The translations under genes and the position numbers were made by a program. A stretch of DNA of 45,605 nt from Enterobacter sp. (GTDB lineage Bacteria; Pseudomonadota; Gammaproteobacteria; Enterobacterales; Enterobacteriaceae), in the NCBI GenBank assembly GCA_022649305.1, contig JALCNW010000031.1, positions 1-45,605 on the forward strand, in the 5' to 3' direction. How positions within the stretch are numbered: position 1 is the first letter of the stretch; each line of letters opens with the position of its first letter. Shown one piece after another: positions 1-7,584 of the stretch. The notes under the pieces were generated by a model. The model did not search any database. It saw only the letters and a program-made list of their open reading frames with translations, and was not told the origin of the DNA.

Positions 1-1
1 G

Positions 2-262
2 GCATTGATTAACGATGGTTTACTCCAGCTGAGAATTTTCACTGGCGACGGCCTGCTTCCGGCGCTGTTTACCACGCTGACCAACCCCGAGGAGAGCCCG
101 AATATTATTGACGGCCAGTCCGCGTGTTTTGAGGTTATCGCCCCACACGGTATGACGTTTAACCTCGACGGCGAGCCGCTCAGCGGTGAGCATTTCCGCA
201 TAACACTGCTGCCCGGCGCACTGAACTGTCGCCTGCCGCCGGACTGTGCGCTTCTGCGTTGA
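2..262 (+). CDS. yegS: YegS lipid kinase, C-terminal part only (cut by window edge)
   Basis: This is the 3' end of a gene that begins before the window; the frame is open from base 2 and stops at 260-262. The visible 86 residues match my memory of the C-terminus of E. coli YegS, including a stretch reading NLDGEPLSG and an ending of [11 protein letters not shown]. YegS is a cytoplasmic lipid kinase of the diacylglycerol-kinase fold. The catalytic N-terminal domain is outside the window, so intactness cannot be judged. The TTG at base 5 is an internal leucine codon, not a start. In E. coli yegS lies just before the gat cluster and fbaB, which fixes the synteny of this end of the window. Confidence 0.9.
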   Translation, partial: ALINDGLLQLRIFTGDGLLPALFTTLTNPEESPNIIDGQSACFEVIAPHGMTFNLDGEPLSGEHFRITLLPGALNCRLPPDCALLR

Positions 263-273
263 TGCCCTCCACT

Positions 274-297
274 AACCTCTCCCCCACGGGAGAGGTT
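274..297. repeat. Short palindromic intergenic repeat or terminator after yegS
   Basis: A perfect 10-bp inverted repeat (AACCTCTCCC and GGGAGAGGTT) with a 4-base loop begins 12 bases after the yegS stop. No T-run follows, so it is either a weak terminator or a copy of the CTCTCCC/GGGAGAG-type intergenic repeats common in this family. A related CCCTCACC-type element lies after fbaB at 8975-9029. Confidence 0.6.
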
Positions 298-300
298 GAG

Positions 301-715
301 CGTAATCAAAGGAGATCCAAGAAATTAGACACTCCATGAAAAAGAACCAGACCACTTTTAAACCTGAAGTTGTTAAGTTATCAAACTACCCGCTATTACT
401 AATCCCCAGGGTATCCCTCTTTCACACCTCGTGATTTTCGTCGCACATTTAAATCTTTAGCCGGACAAATGCAACTGTCTAAAAAATCAAGGTACGCATT
501 CAGAATCACACAAACAATGATGTTTCTTCAAAGCATCAGGACAGCTAAGATTAATTTGTAGAAAAACTGGATACACAGTCATCTGGTAACTTAAACCACT
601 TACATTTGTTAATTAATTCAAAATCAAAAATTGCATTGATTCTACGAATAAACAAAACTTAAACATCTAAAATACGCATAATATGTAATTTCTTTTTAAT
701 GCTCATGCAACAAAA
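301..715. other. AT-rich gene-free stretch, possible start of a decayed IS3-type orfA
   Basis: No intact gene is visible. An ATG at 336 opens a 32-codon frame (stop 432-434) whose first 16 residues, beginning MKKNQTTFKPEVVKLS, faintly resemble the start of IS3-family OrfA proteins, after which the resemblance stops. No terminal repeats or target duplication were found. From about 450 the sequence is strongly AT-rich, unlike yegS, and this composition continues through the Hcp island. I read it as the edge of imported DNA; the insertion-sequence idea is weak. Confidence 0.3.
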
Positions 716-731
716 TGTGAATTACATCACA
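716..731. promoter_or_regulatory. CRP-type binding palindrome before the Hcp island
   Basis: TGTGA-ATTACA-TCACA is a perfect match to the symmetric CRP half-sites with the standard 6-base spacer, and it is flanked by the A- and T-rich bases typical of strong sites. Its centre is about 723.5. A possible promoter follows: -35 TTACAT at 735-740, an 18-bp spacer, and -10 TATGAT at 759-764. That puts the site about 47 bases before the likely transcription start, close to a class II arrangement. This is sequence evidence only. Confidence 0.65.
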
Positions 732-784
732 TTATTACATTTAGTAAAGTCTGACCATTATGATTTATGGCAAAAGAGGATCAT

Positions 785-1492
785 ATGTACTACAACAATT
801 TGATCATGGATAAAATCGGTACAGATGAACATTTAGCCGCAAGGCTCGATCAGGCTTTCGCTGGAGTAAAAGATGAGTTCATGAAATCACTGAATAACAT
901 GAATGATGGAGCGAAGCGAATCTTATACTATACCTCTTGCCTAACAGATAACTATCAAGATGTATGCAGCAAATTAAAAGAAGAAGATAAAAGATTTTTC
1001 TTAGGGTTATATCATTTAGTGAAAGATACTGATGTTGTTTTGCAAATGATTTATATTTATATAAAAACTCTATTGAAAAATAGAAATGCGCAACAAAAAA
1101 AGACCATATTAGAAAGAGTTGTGCCAATTACAACTAACTATTCAGTGGGGCAAGCATCTGATGCTGCATTGATGTATGCAGTAACAAAAGCTATATGTTT
1201 GACCTACGAAATGAACGTCGCAGTGGAAAGCTCACTTGGTAAAGCAATTGCAGGACGAGCTGCGTTTGTAACCTTCGTGTTAGGCTCAGAAGGGACGATA
1301 AAGCAATCCGCTGATAGTGCTAATAATTTAAAAAAAATGTGTCCTCAGTTCTACAATGCATTATACGAAGAAACGCTTGAAATGTTGTATTTCAGCATAG
1401 AGCCAATTATAACGAAAAATGGTTACTTCAATATAAATACAGCTTCAGATGCAAAAATAGCATCTACAATAAGGAGTATGTTCAAATCATGA
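785..1492 (+). CDS. Unknown 235-aa protein in an Hcp island, possible T6SS accessory or effector
   Basis: I do not recognise this family. The ATG at 785 is preferred over the in-frame ATG at 767 because a good ribosome-binding site (AAGAGGA, about 774-780) stands before it and the likely promoter -10 (759-764) leaves almost no leader for 767. The protein is mostly polar and probably helical, with no signal peptide. Its C-terminal half has a small-residue segment (GKAIAGRAAF), then an ADSANNLKK stretch and a YNALYEETLEMLYF region rich in aromatic residues. It overlaps the next gene by 4 bp (ATGA), and an Hcp gene lies third in the unit, so a role as cargo, adaptor or immunity factor of type VI secretion is possible. 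That is inference from neighbours. Codon use is AT-rich, unlike the core genes. Confidence 0.75.
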   Translation: MYYNNLIMDKIGTDEHLAARLDQAFAGVKDEFMKSLNNMNDGAKRILYYTSCLTDNYQDVCSKLKEEDKRFFLGLYHLVKDTDVVLQMIYIYIKTLLKNRNAQQKKTILERVVPITTNYSVGQASDAALMYAVTKAICLTYEMNVAVESSLGKAIAGRAAFVTFVLGSEGTIKQSADSANNLKKMCPQFYNALYEETLEMLYFSIEPIITKNGYFNINTASDAKIASTIRSMFKS

Positions 1493-1710
1493 TGTATTAT
1501 TTGAAACGTATTCTAAAGTGGGTGTTAAAGCATTTTATTGATGAAATTATTAATTTAGGTGCATTCATAATTTTTATCATCATAGCAGTTACTATTGCAG
1601 TGAATATAGAAGATGCAGGAACGGTAATGGTACTCATCGGCATTTCATTATTGATAGTGCTTTTTATCTCGACATATTTATCATATTTACACCACAAAAA
1701 CAGAGGATGA
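1489..1710 (+). CDS. Small two-helix inner-membrane protein of the Hcp island
   Basis: This is a 73-aa protein with a basic, amphipathic N-terminus (LKRILKWVLKH) and two hydrophobic stretches at about residues 22-40 and 46-66, separated by a short acidic turn containing NIEDAG. The topology suggests a hairpin in the inner membrane with a basic C-terminal tail. It starts inside the stop region of the upstream unknown gene (4-bp overlap) and ends 3 bases before the Hcp start, so the three genes are almost certainly co-transcribed. Small membrane proteins beside secreted toxins are often immunity proteins, but nothing in this sequence proves that. I know of no named family for it. Confidence 0.7.
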   Translation: MMYYLKRILKWVLKHFIDEIINLGAFIIFIIIAVTIAVNIEDAGTVMVLIGISLLIVLFISTYLSYLHHKNRG

Positions 1711-1713
1711 CTT

Positions 1714-2193
1714 ATGTCAATACCAGCTCATATATGGATGTATGATGAAGATGATTCGCCATTAGTAGGTGAATGTATTATGCCCACTCGGTTAGGCTCT
1801 ACTGAAATGAAATCATTTAACCACTCGATTTGGATTCCAACAGATCATAACACAGGCAAATTAACAGGAACACGATTACATACACCAATCACATTCGAAA
1901 AAGAAATGGACAAACTAACGCCATATCTATTTCGTGCTGTATGCGCAGGGAGAACATTTTGCAAAGCCATCATTAAAATGTATAAAATTAATGAGGCTGG
2001 TATAGAATTTGAGTATTTTAATATCGAGCTTAATAATGTTAAAGTTACAAGAGTGTCACCAGTGTTATTCCCATTAGGTGTAGCTAGCGTACATCTTGAA
2101 GAAGTTGAATTGAGATATGAATCGATTAGCTGGAAGTATGTTGAAGGCAACATAATTTATAATGACTCGTGGAATGAAAGAGCCACAGCATAA
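1714..2193 (+). CDS. hcp: Hcp-family type VI secretion tube protein (orphan copy)
   Basis: This 159-aa protein has the features of the Hcp1 family: an MSIPAHIWM start, an IPTDHNTGKLTGTRLHTPIT segment after the first strands, a KMYKINEAGIEFEYFNIEL central region, and a C-terminal EEVELRYESISWKYVEGN block followed by DSWNERATA. The length is that of a plain Hcp, so no C-terminal toxin domain is fused. Hcp hexamers stack into the tube that is ejected through the contractile sheath, and they can carry small effectors in the lumen. No sheath, baseplate or VgrG gene is in the window, so this is an orphan copy that would need an apparatus encoded elsewhere. The ribosome-binding site is AGAGGA at 1702-1707. 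It is the last gene of the three-gene unit. Confidence 0.88.
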   Translation: MSIPAHIWMYDEDDSPLVGECIMPTRLGSTEMKSFNHSIWIPTDHNTGKLTGTRLHTPITFEKEMDKLTPYLFRAVCAGRTFCKAIIKMYKINEAGIEFEYFNIELNNVKVTRVSPVLFPLGVASVHLEEVELRYESISWKYVEGNIIYNDSWNERATA

Positions 2194-2200
2194 ATATAGA

Positions 2201-2221
2201 GCAAGCCCTTTACGGGCTTGC
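2201..2221 (+). terminator. Probable terminator of the Hcp unit
   Basis: An 8-bp perfect stem (GCAAGCCC and GGGCTTGC) with a 5-base loop begins 7 bases after the hcp stop. The T-run after it is poor, so efficiency is uncertain. Confidence 0.6.
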
Positions 2222-2266
2222 CTTGATTAGTTTACATATATAAAAAAAACTCCGGAAGGATGTCGT

Positions 2267-2380
2267 TTGCTCGGAAAAACTGCACCTACTATAAGGATGA
2301 TGTATAAAAAAGGGGATTTCTCGGCCCCGTGCAAGTGTGGAGGAACGTTCCTGGGTTGGCATGAATCCCCATGGTTAATT
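2267..2380 (+). pseudogene. Truncated PAAR-like gene fragment
   Basis: A frame from TTG 2267 (after GGAAGGA at 2254-2260) or ATG 2297 encodes YKKGDFSAPCKCGGTFLGW followed by HESPWLIKGNQLPV. The spacing of GD, CGG and a later IKG resembles the first third of PAAR-domain spike proteins, which sharpen the type VI tip and often lie near hcp. The match is from memory and covers only about 30 residues. The coding signal ends where the oppositely oriented ABC gene begins at 2379; the remaining frame up to 2620 is antisense to that gene. I therefore call it a remnant cut by a recombination junction. It could instead be a short unrelated zinc-binding peptide. Confidence 0.4.
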
Positions 2381-3152
2381 AAAGGGAACCAACTTCCCGT
2401 GCCATCTCCCGACTGTACTGCTGGCTGGCATTCACTAGCATCCGCGTATAGTCGGTTTTGGCGTTGCCGGCGACCAGTTCGTCCACGGTTAACGTTTCCA
2501 GAATTTTGCCGTACTGCATCACCGCTACCTTCTGACAGAGATGGGCAATCACCCCGAGATCGTGGGTCACCATCAGGTAGGTCAGATTCGACTCGCGCTG
2601 GAGTTCCGCCAACAGGTTGAGAATTTCGGCCTGGACGGACACGTCCAGCGCCGAAGTCGGCTCATCCAGCAAAAGGACCTGCGGCTCCAGAATCAACGCC
2701 CTCGCAATCGCCACACGCTGGCGCTGACCGCCCGAAAGCTGATGCGGATAGCGATCGCGAAACGCCCGGTTCAGCCCCACCTTATCCAGCAAACCGTGGA
2801 TACGCCGATCCCGGTCCTGAATGCCGTGGATTTGCAGCGGCTCTTCCAGAATGTCACCGATGGTGTGGCGCGGGTGCAGCGACCCGTAAGGATCCTGAAA
2901 CACCATCTGCACGCGACGACAGCGTTCCTGGCTGATGCGCTTCTCCAGCGGTTTGCCGTTAATCGACAGCTCGCCGTCCCAGTGGGTGAACAACCCGGCA
3001 AGGCACTTCAACACCGTGGTTTTACCGGAACCCGATTCACCCACCAGCCCGTAAATCTCCCCTTCCTTAACGTGAATGTTCACGTCGTCCAGCACCTGAT
3101 TACGCTTTTCACCCTCGCCGAACGCGAGGTTGAGGTGTTTGATTTCGATCAT
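2379..3152 (-). CDS. Dpp/Opp-type ABC importer, second ATPase (DppF-like)
   Basis: This 257-aa cytoplasmic ATPase has Walker A GESGSGKTT at about residues 38-46, a signature SGGQRQRVAIARAL, Walker [13 protein letters not shown] and a switch histidine in MVTHD. It is the last gene of an importer of the peptide/nickel (Dpp/Opp) superfamily and should pair with the ATPase encoded just upstream. A ribosome-binding site (AAGGAG) stands before the ATG. The C-terminus is somewhat short for DppF-type proteins, which usually exceed 300 aa. The last codons lie at the junction with the AT-rich Hcp island, so the original 3' end may have been altered. The substrate is unknown; the racemase-type enzyme at the head of the operon hints at an acid sugar or small acid rather than a peptide. 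Confidence 0.9.
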   Translation of the reverse strand: MIEIKHLNLAFGEGEKRNQVLDDVNIHVKEGEIYGLVGESGSGKTTVLKCLAGLFTHWDGELSINGKPLEKRISQERCRRVQMVFQDPYGSLHPRHTIGDILEEPLQIHGIQDRDRRIHGLLDKVGLNRAFRDRYPHQLSGGQRQRVAIARALILEPQVLLLDEPTSALDVSVQAEILNLLAELQRESNLTYLMVTHDLGVIAHLCQKVAVMQYGKILETLTVDELVAGNAKTDYTRMLVNASQQYSREMAREVGSL

Positions 3153-3161
3153 CTCTGCTCC

Positions 3162-4031
3162 TTACTCGGTGAGCCAGCTGGCCTGACGCTGCAAAACAGG
3201 CAGCACCGGGCGGCGATGGTTAAGTTCCGGCAGCGCGCTGATGAGGCCCTGCGTGTACGGATGTTTCGCGTTGTGCAGATCGCAAGCGGCGATGGACTCC
3301 ACCACCCGCCCGGCGTACATCACCAGCACCCGATCGCAAAAACTGCGCACCAGGTTGATGTCGTGGCTGATAAAAATCAGCCCCAGCCCGCGCGATTTCA
3401 CCAGATCGTCCAGCAACCCCAGCACCTGCAAACGCACCGAGACGTCCAGCGCCGAGGTCGGTTCATCGGCAATCACCAGCTCGGGATCGGTTATCAGCAT
3501 CATGGCGATCATGATGCGCTGCCCCTGCCCGCCGGAAATCTCGTGCGGGTAAAGGTGATACACGCGCTCCGGCTGGCGAATGCGCACCACGTCGAGCATC
3601 TCCAGCACTTTGGCTTTGGCCTCCGCTTTACGCCCCGGATGGTGCGTGAGCCAGGCTTCTGCAATCTGATCGCCCACGCAAACCACCGGATTCAGCGAGT
3701 ATTTCGGATCCTGCATAATCATCGAGATGCGCTTGCCGCGAATGCCGCGCATCTGCGCTTCGCTGACGGCTTGCAAATCGACATCGCCAAACTGCATCCG
3801 CGTGGCGCTGATTTGCGCTTTGGCCGGGTGCAAGCGCAGCAGCGCTCGTCCGACCGTGGATTTGCCGGAGCCAGATTCACCGACGATCGCCAGCTTTTCT
3901 CGCCCGAGTTGAAACGAGACGCCGCGCACCGCGTGGGTGACCGCGCCGCCGTTGATAAAGTCGACGTGGAGATCGCGCACGTCGAGCAGAGGATTATTCG
4001 CTGCGAGGATCGAGGATGTCACGTAGGCCAT
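3162..4031 (-). CDS. Dpp/Opp-type ABC importer, first ATPase (DppD-like)
   Basis: This 289-aa ATPase has Walker [10 protein letters not shown] at about residues 51-59, a signature variant [12 protein letters not shown], Walker [13 protein letters not shown] and the switch FISHD. The C-terminal [14 protein letters not shown] motif is typical of peptide/nickel-family ATPases. The signature has G-Q-R where QQR or RQR is usual, a mild change. The reading frame overlaps the 3' end of the upstream permease gene by 38 bp. An AGGAG is too close to the ATG at 4031 but well placed for a GTG at 4022, so that GTG may be the true start. Nine bases separate this gene from the second ATPase. It should form the heterodimeric motor with that protein. 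Confidence 0.9.
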   Translation of the reverse strand: MAYVTSSILAANNPLLDVRDLHVDFINGGAVTHAVRGVSFQLGREKLAIVGESGSGKSTVGRALLRLHPAKAQISATRMQFGDVDLQAVSEAQMRGIRGKRISMIMQDPKYSLNPVVCVGDQIAEAWLTHHPGRKAEAKAKVLEMLDVVRIRQPERVYHLYPHEISGGQGQRIMIAMMLITDPELVIADEPTSALDVSVRLQVLGLLDDLVKSRGLGLIFISHDINLVRSFCDRVLVMYAGRVVESIAACDLHNAKHPYTQGLISALPELNHRRPVLPVLQRQASWLTE

Positions 4032-4899
4032 CTCCTAAGAAGTTGAACGCCAGACTGTTGATCAAGATCGCCAGCCCCGGAATAGTCACTACCCACCAGC
4101 ACTCCATCATGTAGGTGCGCCCGCTGGAGATCATCGCGCCCCACTCCGGCTCAGGCGGCTGCGCGCCGAGACCGAGGAAGCCCAATCCCGCGGCGGTCAG
4201 GATGATCCCCGCCATGTTCATGGTGATACGGATAATGACTGATGGCAGGCACAGCGGCACGATGTGTCGCCACAGCACGCGCGGTGCAGAAGCCCCCTGC
4301 AAACGTACCGCGGAGATAAAATCGGCCTGACGCAAAGAGAGCGTTTCGGCACGCGCCAGTCGCGCAATCGGCGGCCAGGCAGTGATCGTAATCGCAATGA
4401 CCACGTGCTCCAGCCCCGGACCGAGCGCTGCCACAAACGCCAGCGCCAGCACCAGGCTCGGGAAGGAGATAAAGATATCGGTCACGCGCATCAGTACTGC
4501 ATCGACTTTGCCGCCGAAATACCCGGCGGTCACGCCCAGCAGCAGGCCCAGCGGACCGACGGTGACCGATACCAGCAGCACGATATACAGCGTGATGCGC
4601 GAGCCGTACACCAGGCGGCTAAAGATGTCGCGTCCAAACTCATCGGTACCGAACCAATGCTGCGCGTTTGGTGCAACTAACGCGTTGTTGAGGTTTTGAA
4701 CCAGCGGGTTATAGGGCGCAATCCATGGCGCAAACGCCGCGACAATCAGCAGGAGCAGGACAATTCCACCGCCAATCGCGGTCAGCGGATTGCGCGCCAT
4801 TTTGCCCACAAATCCTGCGGCACGTTGAGCTGTGCGCTTGATACGCTGGCGGCTTTCGCTGTTGCGCGCCCCCAGCGGCGTATCCAGAGAAACGGTCAT
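3994..4899 (-). CDS. Dpp/Opp-type ABC importer permease (DppC-like)
   Basis: This 301-aa inner-membrane protein has a basic cytoplasmic N-terminus, a first helix at about residues 41-60, and a periplasmic loop containing HWFGTDEFGRDIFSRL, which is characteristic of DppC/OppC permeases. The binding-protein-dependent transport core with several helices follows, and the EAA-type coupling loop reads approximately SLRQADFISAVRLQGASAPR. It overlaps the DppB-like gene by 4 bp and the downstream ATPase by 38 bp, implying coupled translation. It forms the channel heterodimer with the DppB-like protein. The substrate cannot be read from this subunit. Confidence 0.92.
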   Translation of the reverse strand: MTVSLDTPLGARNSESRQRIKRTAQRAAGFVGKMARNPLTAIGGGIVLLLLIVAAFAPWIAPYNPLVQNLNNALVAPNAQHWFGTDEFGRDIFSRLVYGSRITLYIVLLVSVTVGPLGLLLGVTAGYFGGKVDAVLMRVTDIFISFPSLVLALAFVAALGPGLEHVVIAITITAWPPIARLARAETLSLRQADFISAVRLQGASAPRVLWRHIVPLCLPSVIIRITMNMAGIILTAAGLGFLGLGAQPPEPEWGAMISSGRTYMMECWWVVTIPGLAILINSLAFNFLGDGLRDILDPRSE

Positions 4900-5933
4900 G
4901 ATTTCGTCCTCGGGTCGAAGAATTGATACAGCATGTCGGAGAGCAGGTTGAGCATCACGAAGATCAGCCCCACCAGCAGCACGCAGCCCATCACCGCGTT
5001 CATATCACCCAGCAGTAGGCTGCCGGTCAGATACGAGCCAAAGCCCGGCCAGGAGAAGACGGTTTCAATCAATACCGCCCCCTCCAGCAGCGAGCCATAC
5101 GCCAGCGCCACCACGGTTAGCAACTGAACCAGAATGTTGCGAAACGCATGATTCCAGATAACCTGACGCTCGGTTAACCCTTTAACCCGCGCGGTGATGA
5201 TGAACTCCTGCGACAACTGCGCGAGCATAAAGCTGCGGGTCATACGGCTGATATAGGCCAGCGAGTGAAAGCCGAGTAACGACGCGGGCAGCACCAGATG
5301 GTTAATCGCGTTCCAGAACACCGCACTGTTGCCAGCGAGCAACGCATCGACGGTCATCAGCCCGGTACGGCGTGGCACGATGCCATCCAGCCCTAAGTCC
5401 AGCCGCCCTGCACCACCCACCCAACCGAGCCAGGCGTAAAATAGCAGCAGCCCCATCATCCCCACCCAGAAGATCGGCGTGGAGTAACCGGCCAGGCTAA
5501 TGATACGCACCACGTAGTCAGAAAGACTGTTACGACGTGCCGCCGCCAGTACGCCCAGCGGAATGCCTAAACCGGCACCGACAATAATGGCCATCGTGGC
5601 CAGCTCCAGCGTGGCCGGGAAGACGCGCATGATATCGTCGGTCACCGGTTTGCCGGTCAGCAGCGCATTGCCGAGATCGCCGTGCAGCAGGTTGTTCAGG
5701 TAAATGCCGAACTGGGTCAACAGCGACTTATCAAAACCCAACTGCTGATAAACCTGCTGATAGGTACTGTGGTCAGCGTCCGGGCCGACAATGGCCAGCA
5801 CCGGATCGACCGGCATGACGCGCCCGATGAAGAACGTCAGCAGCAGCAAACCAAACAGCGTGATCAGCACCTGTGTCAGACGCTTTGAAAAGCGTCGGGT
5901 GCGGGAGCCGGGAGAAAGGATCGCAACGCTCAT
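4896..5933 (-). CDS. Dpp/Opp-type ABC importer permease (DppB-like)
   Basis: This 345-aa inner-membrane permease has an N-terminal helix near residues 22-42 ending in the FIGRVMPVDP segment typical of DppB/OppB, a long periplasmic loop, then five further helices. The coupling loop reads approximately QLSQEFIITARVKGLTERQ. The C-terminus NLLSDMLYQFFDPRTK is the usual ending for this family. The start overlaps the stop of the binding-protein gene by 4 bp (ATGA), as does its own stop with the next permease start. With the DppC-like protein it builds the translocation pore. The order binding protein, B, C, D, F is the standard dpp order. Confidence 0.92.
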   Translation of the reverse strand: MSVAILSPGSRTRRFSKRLTQVLITLFGLLLLTFFIGRVMPVDPVLAIVGPDADHSTYQQVYQQLGFDKSLLTQFGIYLNNLLHGDLGNALLTGKPVTDDIMRVFPATLELATMAIIVGAGLGIPLGVLAAARRNSLSDYVVRIISLAGYSTPIFWVGMMGLLLFYAWLGWVGGAGRLDLGLDGIVPRRTGLMTVDALLAGNSAVFWNAINHLVLPASLLGFHSLAYISRMTRSFMLAQLSQEFIITARVKGLTERQVIWNHAFRNILVQLLTVVALAYGSLLEGAVLIETVFSWPGFGSYLTGSLLLGDMNAVMGCVLLVGLIFVMLNLLSDMLYQFFDPRTKS

Positions 5934-7546
5934 TTGTCACCTCCTGTTTTGTAGACTTCGCGCAGGAAAGTGGTCGCCGACGGGTGCGACTGGAAGTTTT
6001 TGACTTCGTTACGCACCACCACCGAATCCACCATTTGCGATAGCGGGACCATCGCCGGGATCAGCTCGTCGTAACGCACCTGGATTTGCTGGTAATCGGC
6101 GATTTGCTGTTTCGGGTCGCGCTCAAGCAGCGCTTTGTCGATCATCTCGTTCAGGGGCTTGTCGTAGAAACTGGTGCGCCAACCCTGGAAGTTGGTTAGT
6201 CGGGCTTCGTCACTGTTGTCCGGGTTATAAACCAGCGCGCGCAAGCTGGAGTGCGGATGTGGCTCAACGCCACTCCCGCCGCGCCCGACCAGCATGTCGA
6301 ACTTACGCTCGCGCATTGCGCCGTAAATCTGGTTCCCGGTGCCGGTGATGATTTTGGCGTTGATCCCCGCCTGCATCAGCGTGGACTGCACGGCAATGGC
6401 GATGTTCAGGAATGGCTGATCGGCCAGCACGCGCAGCGTGGTGTCGAACCCTTCCGGATAGCCCGCTTCCGCCAGCAGCTTTTTGGCCCGAGGAATATCC
6501 AGTTTATAGCCCGGGTCCGGCAGCGTGGACGGCATCCCAGCCTTTATCGGACGTTGATGCAGTACGCCATAGCCCGGCATCAGCGCCTTGTTGATACCCT
6601 GATAATCAATCAGGTAGCGCACCGCTTCGCGCACCTTCGGGTTCGCGAAGTGGCTTTCCTTCATGCTCATCGCCACGTAGTAGACCGTTCCTTTTTGCAC
6701 GGCTTCGACCGTAAGATTCGGATCCTTACGTAGCGCGTTGATATCGGACACCGCCATATTATTAGCAATATCCAGATCGCCTTTTTCAATCATCAGGCGC
6801 AAGGTTTGCGATTCCTGAAAATGGCGCAGGACGATGCGGTTCATCTTCGGTTCTTCGCGCCAGTAGTGCGGGTTGCGCTGCATGCGCAGTACGTCTTTTG
6901 CCTGCCAGATGTCGAGCATAAACGGGCCGGAACCGGCCTCGTTAGTGGTCAGCCAGCGGTTGCCCCAGTCGTTGTTTACCTCGTGGGTTTGCACCGTTTT
7001 GCTGTCGAGCACGCCCAGATTCCCGAGCGCGCCAAGAGAGTAAATCACCAGCTGCGGATCGTTGGCCTTCGGTAGCACGATCTGCACGGTGTAGGCATCC
7101 GGTGCACTGATTTGCTTATCGATATTTTTCTTAGAAAAACCGTAGGATTTCCAGACCGAGGCCTGCGCCAGATTAAGGTGTAATAAGCGACGCATCGACC
7201 ACACCACGTCCTCTGCGGTCAGCGGGTTGCCGGAGTGGAATGTCACGTTATCGCGCAGGTGAAAGGTCAGGGTTTTGCCATCTGGCGCGATATCCCAGCT
7301 CTTCGCCAGCGCCGGCCTGACGTTGGTGAGTTCGTTCGGGTCGAGCTCTACCAGCGAATCGTAGAGATTCACCACGATACCGACCACCTCGTTGCCGGTC
7401 ATTGCCGCCGGGTCGAGCGTCAGCAGGTTGTTCATGTTCATACCGATGATGAGCTGATCGGGCGGCGTTTTTGCGTACGCCGCACCGCTCCCCACCATCA
7501 GCGAGAGCGCGAGTAAACACGCCCTCGTGAGGGAGTTTTTGTTCAT
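5930..7546 (-). CDS. Periplasmic extracytoplasmic solute-binding protein, family 5 (DppA-like)
   Basis: This is a 538-aa secreted binding protein. The start at 7546 is chosen because a clean signal peptide follows (basic MNKNSLTR, a hydrophobic core, and a probable cut after AYA near residue 29); the open frame continues upstream to 7933 but that part is antisense-like and overlaps the preceding gene. The mature protein shows family 5 landmarks: ALAKSWDIAPDGKTLTFHLR, then TFHSGNPLTAEDVVWSMRR. Members bind peptides, nickel, heme, opines or oligosaccharides, so the ligand is open. It lies 38 bp after the racemase-type gene, which suggests that the imported ligand is, or yields, that enzyme's substrate. 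The gene is not an E. coli K-12 dppA orthologue by position. Confidence 0.9.
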   Translation of the reverse strand: MNKNSLTRACLLALSLMVGSGAAYAKTPPDQLIIGMNMNNLLTLDPAAMTGNEVVGIVVNLYDSLVELDPNELTNVRPALAKSWDIAPDGKTLTFHLRDNVTFHSGNPLTAEDVVWSMRRLLHLNLAQASVWKSYGFSKKNIDKQISAPDAYTVQIVLPKANDPQLVIYSLGALGNLGVLDSKTVQTHEVNNDWGNRWLTTNEAGSGPFMLDIWQAKDVLRMQRNPHYWREEPKMNRIVLRHFQESQTLRLMIEKGDLDIANNMAVSDINALRKDPNLTVEAVQKGTVYYVAMSMKESHFANPKVREAVRYLIDYQGINKALMPGYGVLHQRPIKAGMPSTLPDPGYKLDIPRAKKLLAEAGYPEGFDTTLRVLADQPFLNIAIAVQSTLMQAGINAKIITGTGNQIYGAMRERKFDMLVGRGGSGVEPHPHSSLRALVYNPDNSDEARLTNFQGWRTSFYDKPLNEMIDKALLERDPKQQIADYQQIQVRYDELIPAMVPLSQMVDSVVVRNEVKNFQSHPSATTFLREVYKTGGDK

Positions 7547-7584
7547 CTGTGTATACCGTTTGTAGGGTGAGATATCGTTATGTG

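Noticed and set aside
336..434. Short frame resembling the start of an IS3-type OrfA
   Set aside because: Only about 16 residues look similar and no terminal repeats, orfB or target duplication were found; kept only as a note in the gene-free stretch.
2381..2620. Continuation of the PAAR-like frame into the ABC gene
   Set aside because: From 2379 on the sequence is the antisense of a conserved ATPase; Arg/Pro/Ser-rich translation is a shadow.
2541..4046. 501-codon plus-strand frame opposite the ABC ATPase genes
   Set aside because: It is the antisense shadow of two well-conserved ATPase genes in GC-rich DNA; the His/Arg/Gln-rich translation has no domain pattern and no ribosome-binding site.
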